DNA from: an uncultured Prochlorococcus sp.
GTDB taxonomy: Bacteria > Cyanobacteriota > Cyanobacteriia > PCC-6307 > Cyanobiaceae
NCBI GenBank assembly: GCA_902596585.1
Contig: CACJUL010000008.1
Coordinates: forward strand, 1 to 47,755
Length of the DNA: 47,755 nucleotides
Direction: 5' to 3'
In this document: positions 47,385 to 47,755 of the stretch, piece after piece
How positions within the stretch are numbered: the stretch's first letter is position 1
Layout of the letters: each line of letters opens with the position of its first letter
The notes under the pieces: generated by a model
The model's database searches: none
Seen by the model: the letters and a program-made list of their open reading frames with translations, nothing else
Told to the model about the DNA's origin: nothing
Program-made: the position numbers and the translations under genes

Positions 47385-47755
47385 ATGGAAAATTCAGCCT
47401 TGATTGATAATGCCGTAAATTATGACTGGAATTTTTTAAGTTACCCAATACATACTGTTTCTGCTAAGCCTGAGCAAATATCAAAAGATTTTGCAATTTT
47501 ATTAATACATGGTTTTGGTGCTTCTACAGATCATTGGAGATTCAACATACCTATTTTGAGTAACAAATATGAGGTTCATGCTATGGATCTACTTGGGTTT
47601 GGAAAAAGTCCCAAGCCCCAAGATGTTGAATACTCAGGTTCTTTATGGAAAGATCAGGTTGTGGCTTATGTAAGAGAAAGAATAAAAAAACCTACAATTG
47701 TTGTTGGAAATTCATTAGGTGGTTATGCAGCATTAGCGGCTGGTTCAGAACTAAA
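47385..47755 (+). CDS. Alpha/beta-hydrolase fold protein, cut by the window end
   Basis: At least 123 residues from the ATG at 47385; the frame is open to the last base. The N-terminal part of the fold is clear: FAILLIHGFGASTDHWRFN, EVHAMDLLGFGKSPKPQDVE, and the nucleophile elbow VVGNSLGGYAALAAGSE. The acid and His of the triad lie outside the window. It strongly resembles the hydrolase at 16503-17417 (HGFGAS..HWR, DLLGFG.S, VGNS.GG). Substrate unknown. Confidence 0.85.
   Translation, partial: MENSALIDNAVNYDWNFLSYPIHTVSAKPEQISKDFAILLIHGFGASTDHWRFNIPILSNKYEVHAMDLLGFGKSPKPQDVEYSGSLWKDQVVAYVRERIKKPTIVVGNSLGGYAALAAGSEL

Overview
The window is chromosomal DNA of a marine picocyanobacterium, almost certainly a low-GC Prochlorococcus. 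The reasons are its strong AT richness, very short intergenic gaps, and genes found only in oxygenic cyanobacteria or typical of them: psaC (photosystem I), an NdhS-like NDH-1 subunit, an RpaB-type response regulator, a group 2 sigma factor, and a cyanobacterial-style SecA. No strain name can be fixed from the sequence alone.

Layout. (1) Positions 1-3508 are accessory. They hold two head-to-head DUF4116-repeat genes (one cut by the window start), an overlapping acidic gene of unknown function with a C-terminal YYIGD-type domain, a 3' remnant of tRNA-Pro(UGG) with its terminator, a small helix-turn-helix gene whose stop codon lies inside that remnant, and a 3' remnant of tRNA-Gly(GCC). This looks like the right edge of a tRNA-targeted genomic island. 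(2) From 3553 to 37928 the gene order is dense and housekeeping: NTF2-like, GNAT, secA, cysE, gntR-type regulator, infC, miaA, gyrB, an SH3-like secreted protein, a crcB pair, mgtE, sigma factor, alpha/beta hydrolase, pfkB kinase, tsaE, ahcY, dedA, ssb, mreBCD, rpaB, lysS, smpB, ruvB, TPR protein, M20 amidohydrolase, TPP riboswitch-thiC, tkt, fabF, acpP, psaC, glmS. (3) Positions 38009-40234 carry a type II restriction-modification pair (PD-(D/E)XK endonuclease and 5-methylcytosine methyltransferase) inserted between glmS and rimM. (4) From 40373 to the end come rimM, ndhS, rnc, the RNase P RNA gene, tRNA-Arg(CCU), two conserved unknown genes, glgP, a CPA2 cation/proton antiporter, and a second alpha/beta hydrolase cut by the window end.

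Functional groups. mreBCD is a cell-shape operon. fabF-acpP supplies fatty-acid chain elongation. tkt and glgP sit in carbon metabolism. infC, miaA, lysS, rimM, rnc, rnpB and smpB serve RNA processing and translation. rpaB and the sigma factor are likely light or stress regulators. thiC is under a thiamine-pyrophosphate riboswitch.

The most unusual parts are the island edge, with its two outward-facing tRNA 3' fragments and a gene running into one of them, and the restriction-modification cassette with perfect inverted repeats in its intergenic gap. Several leader hairpins (before glmS, before the antiporter, and between infC and the gntR-type gene) are additional candidate regulatory sites.
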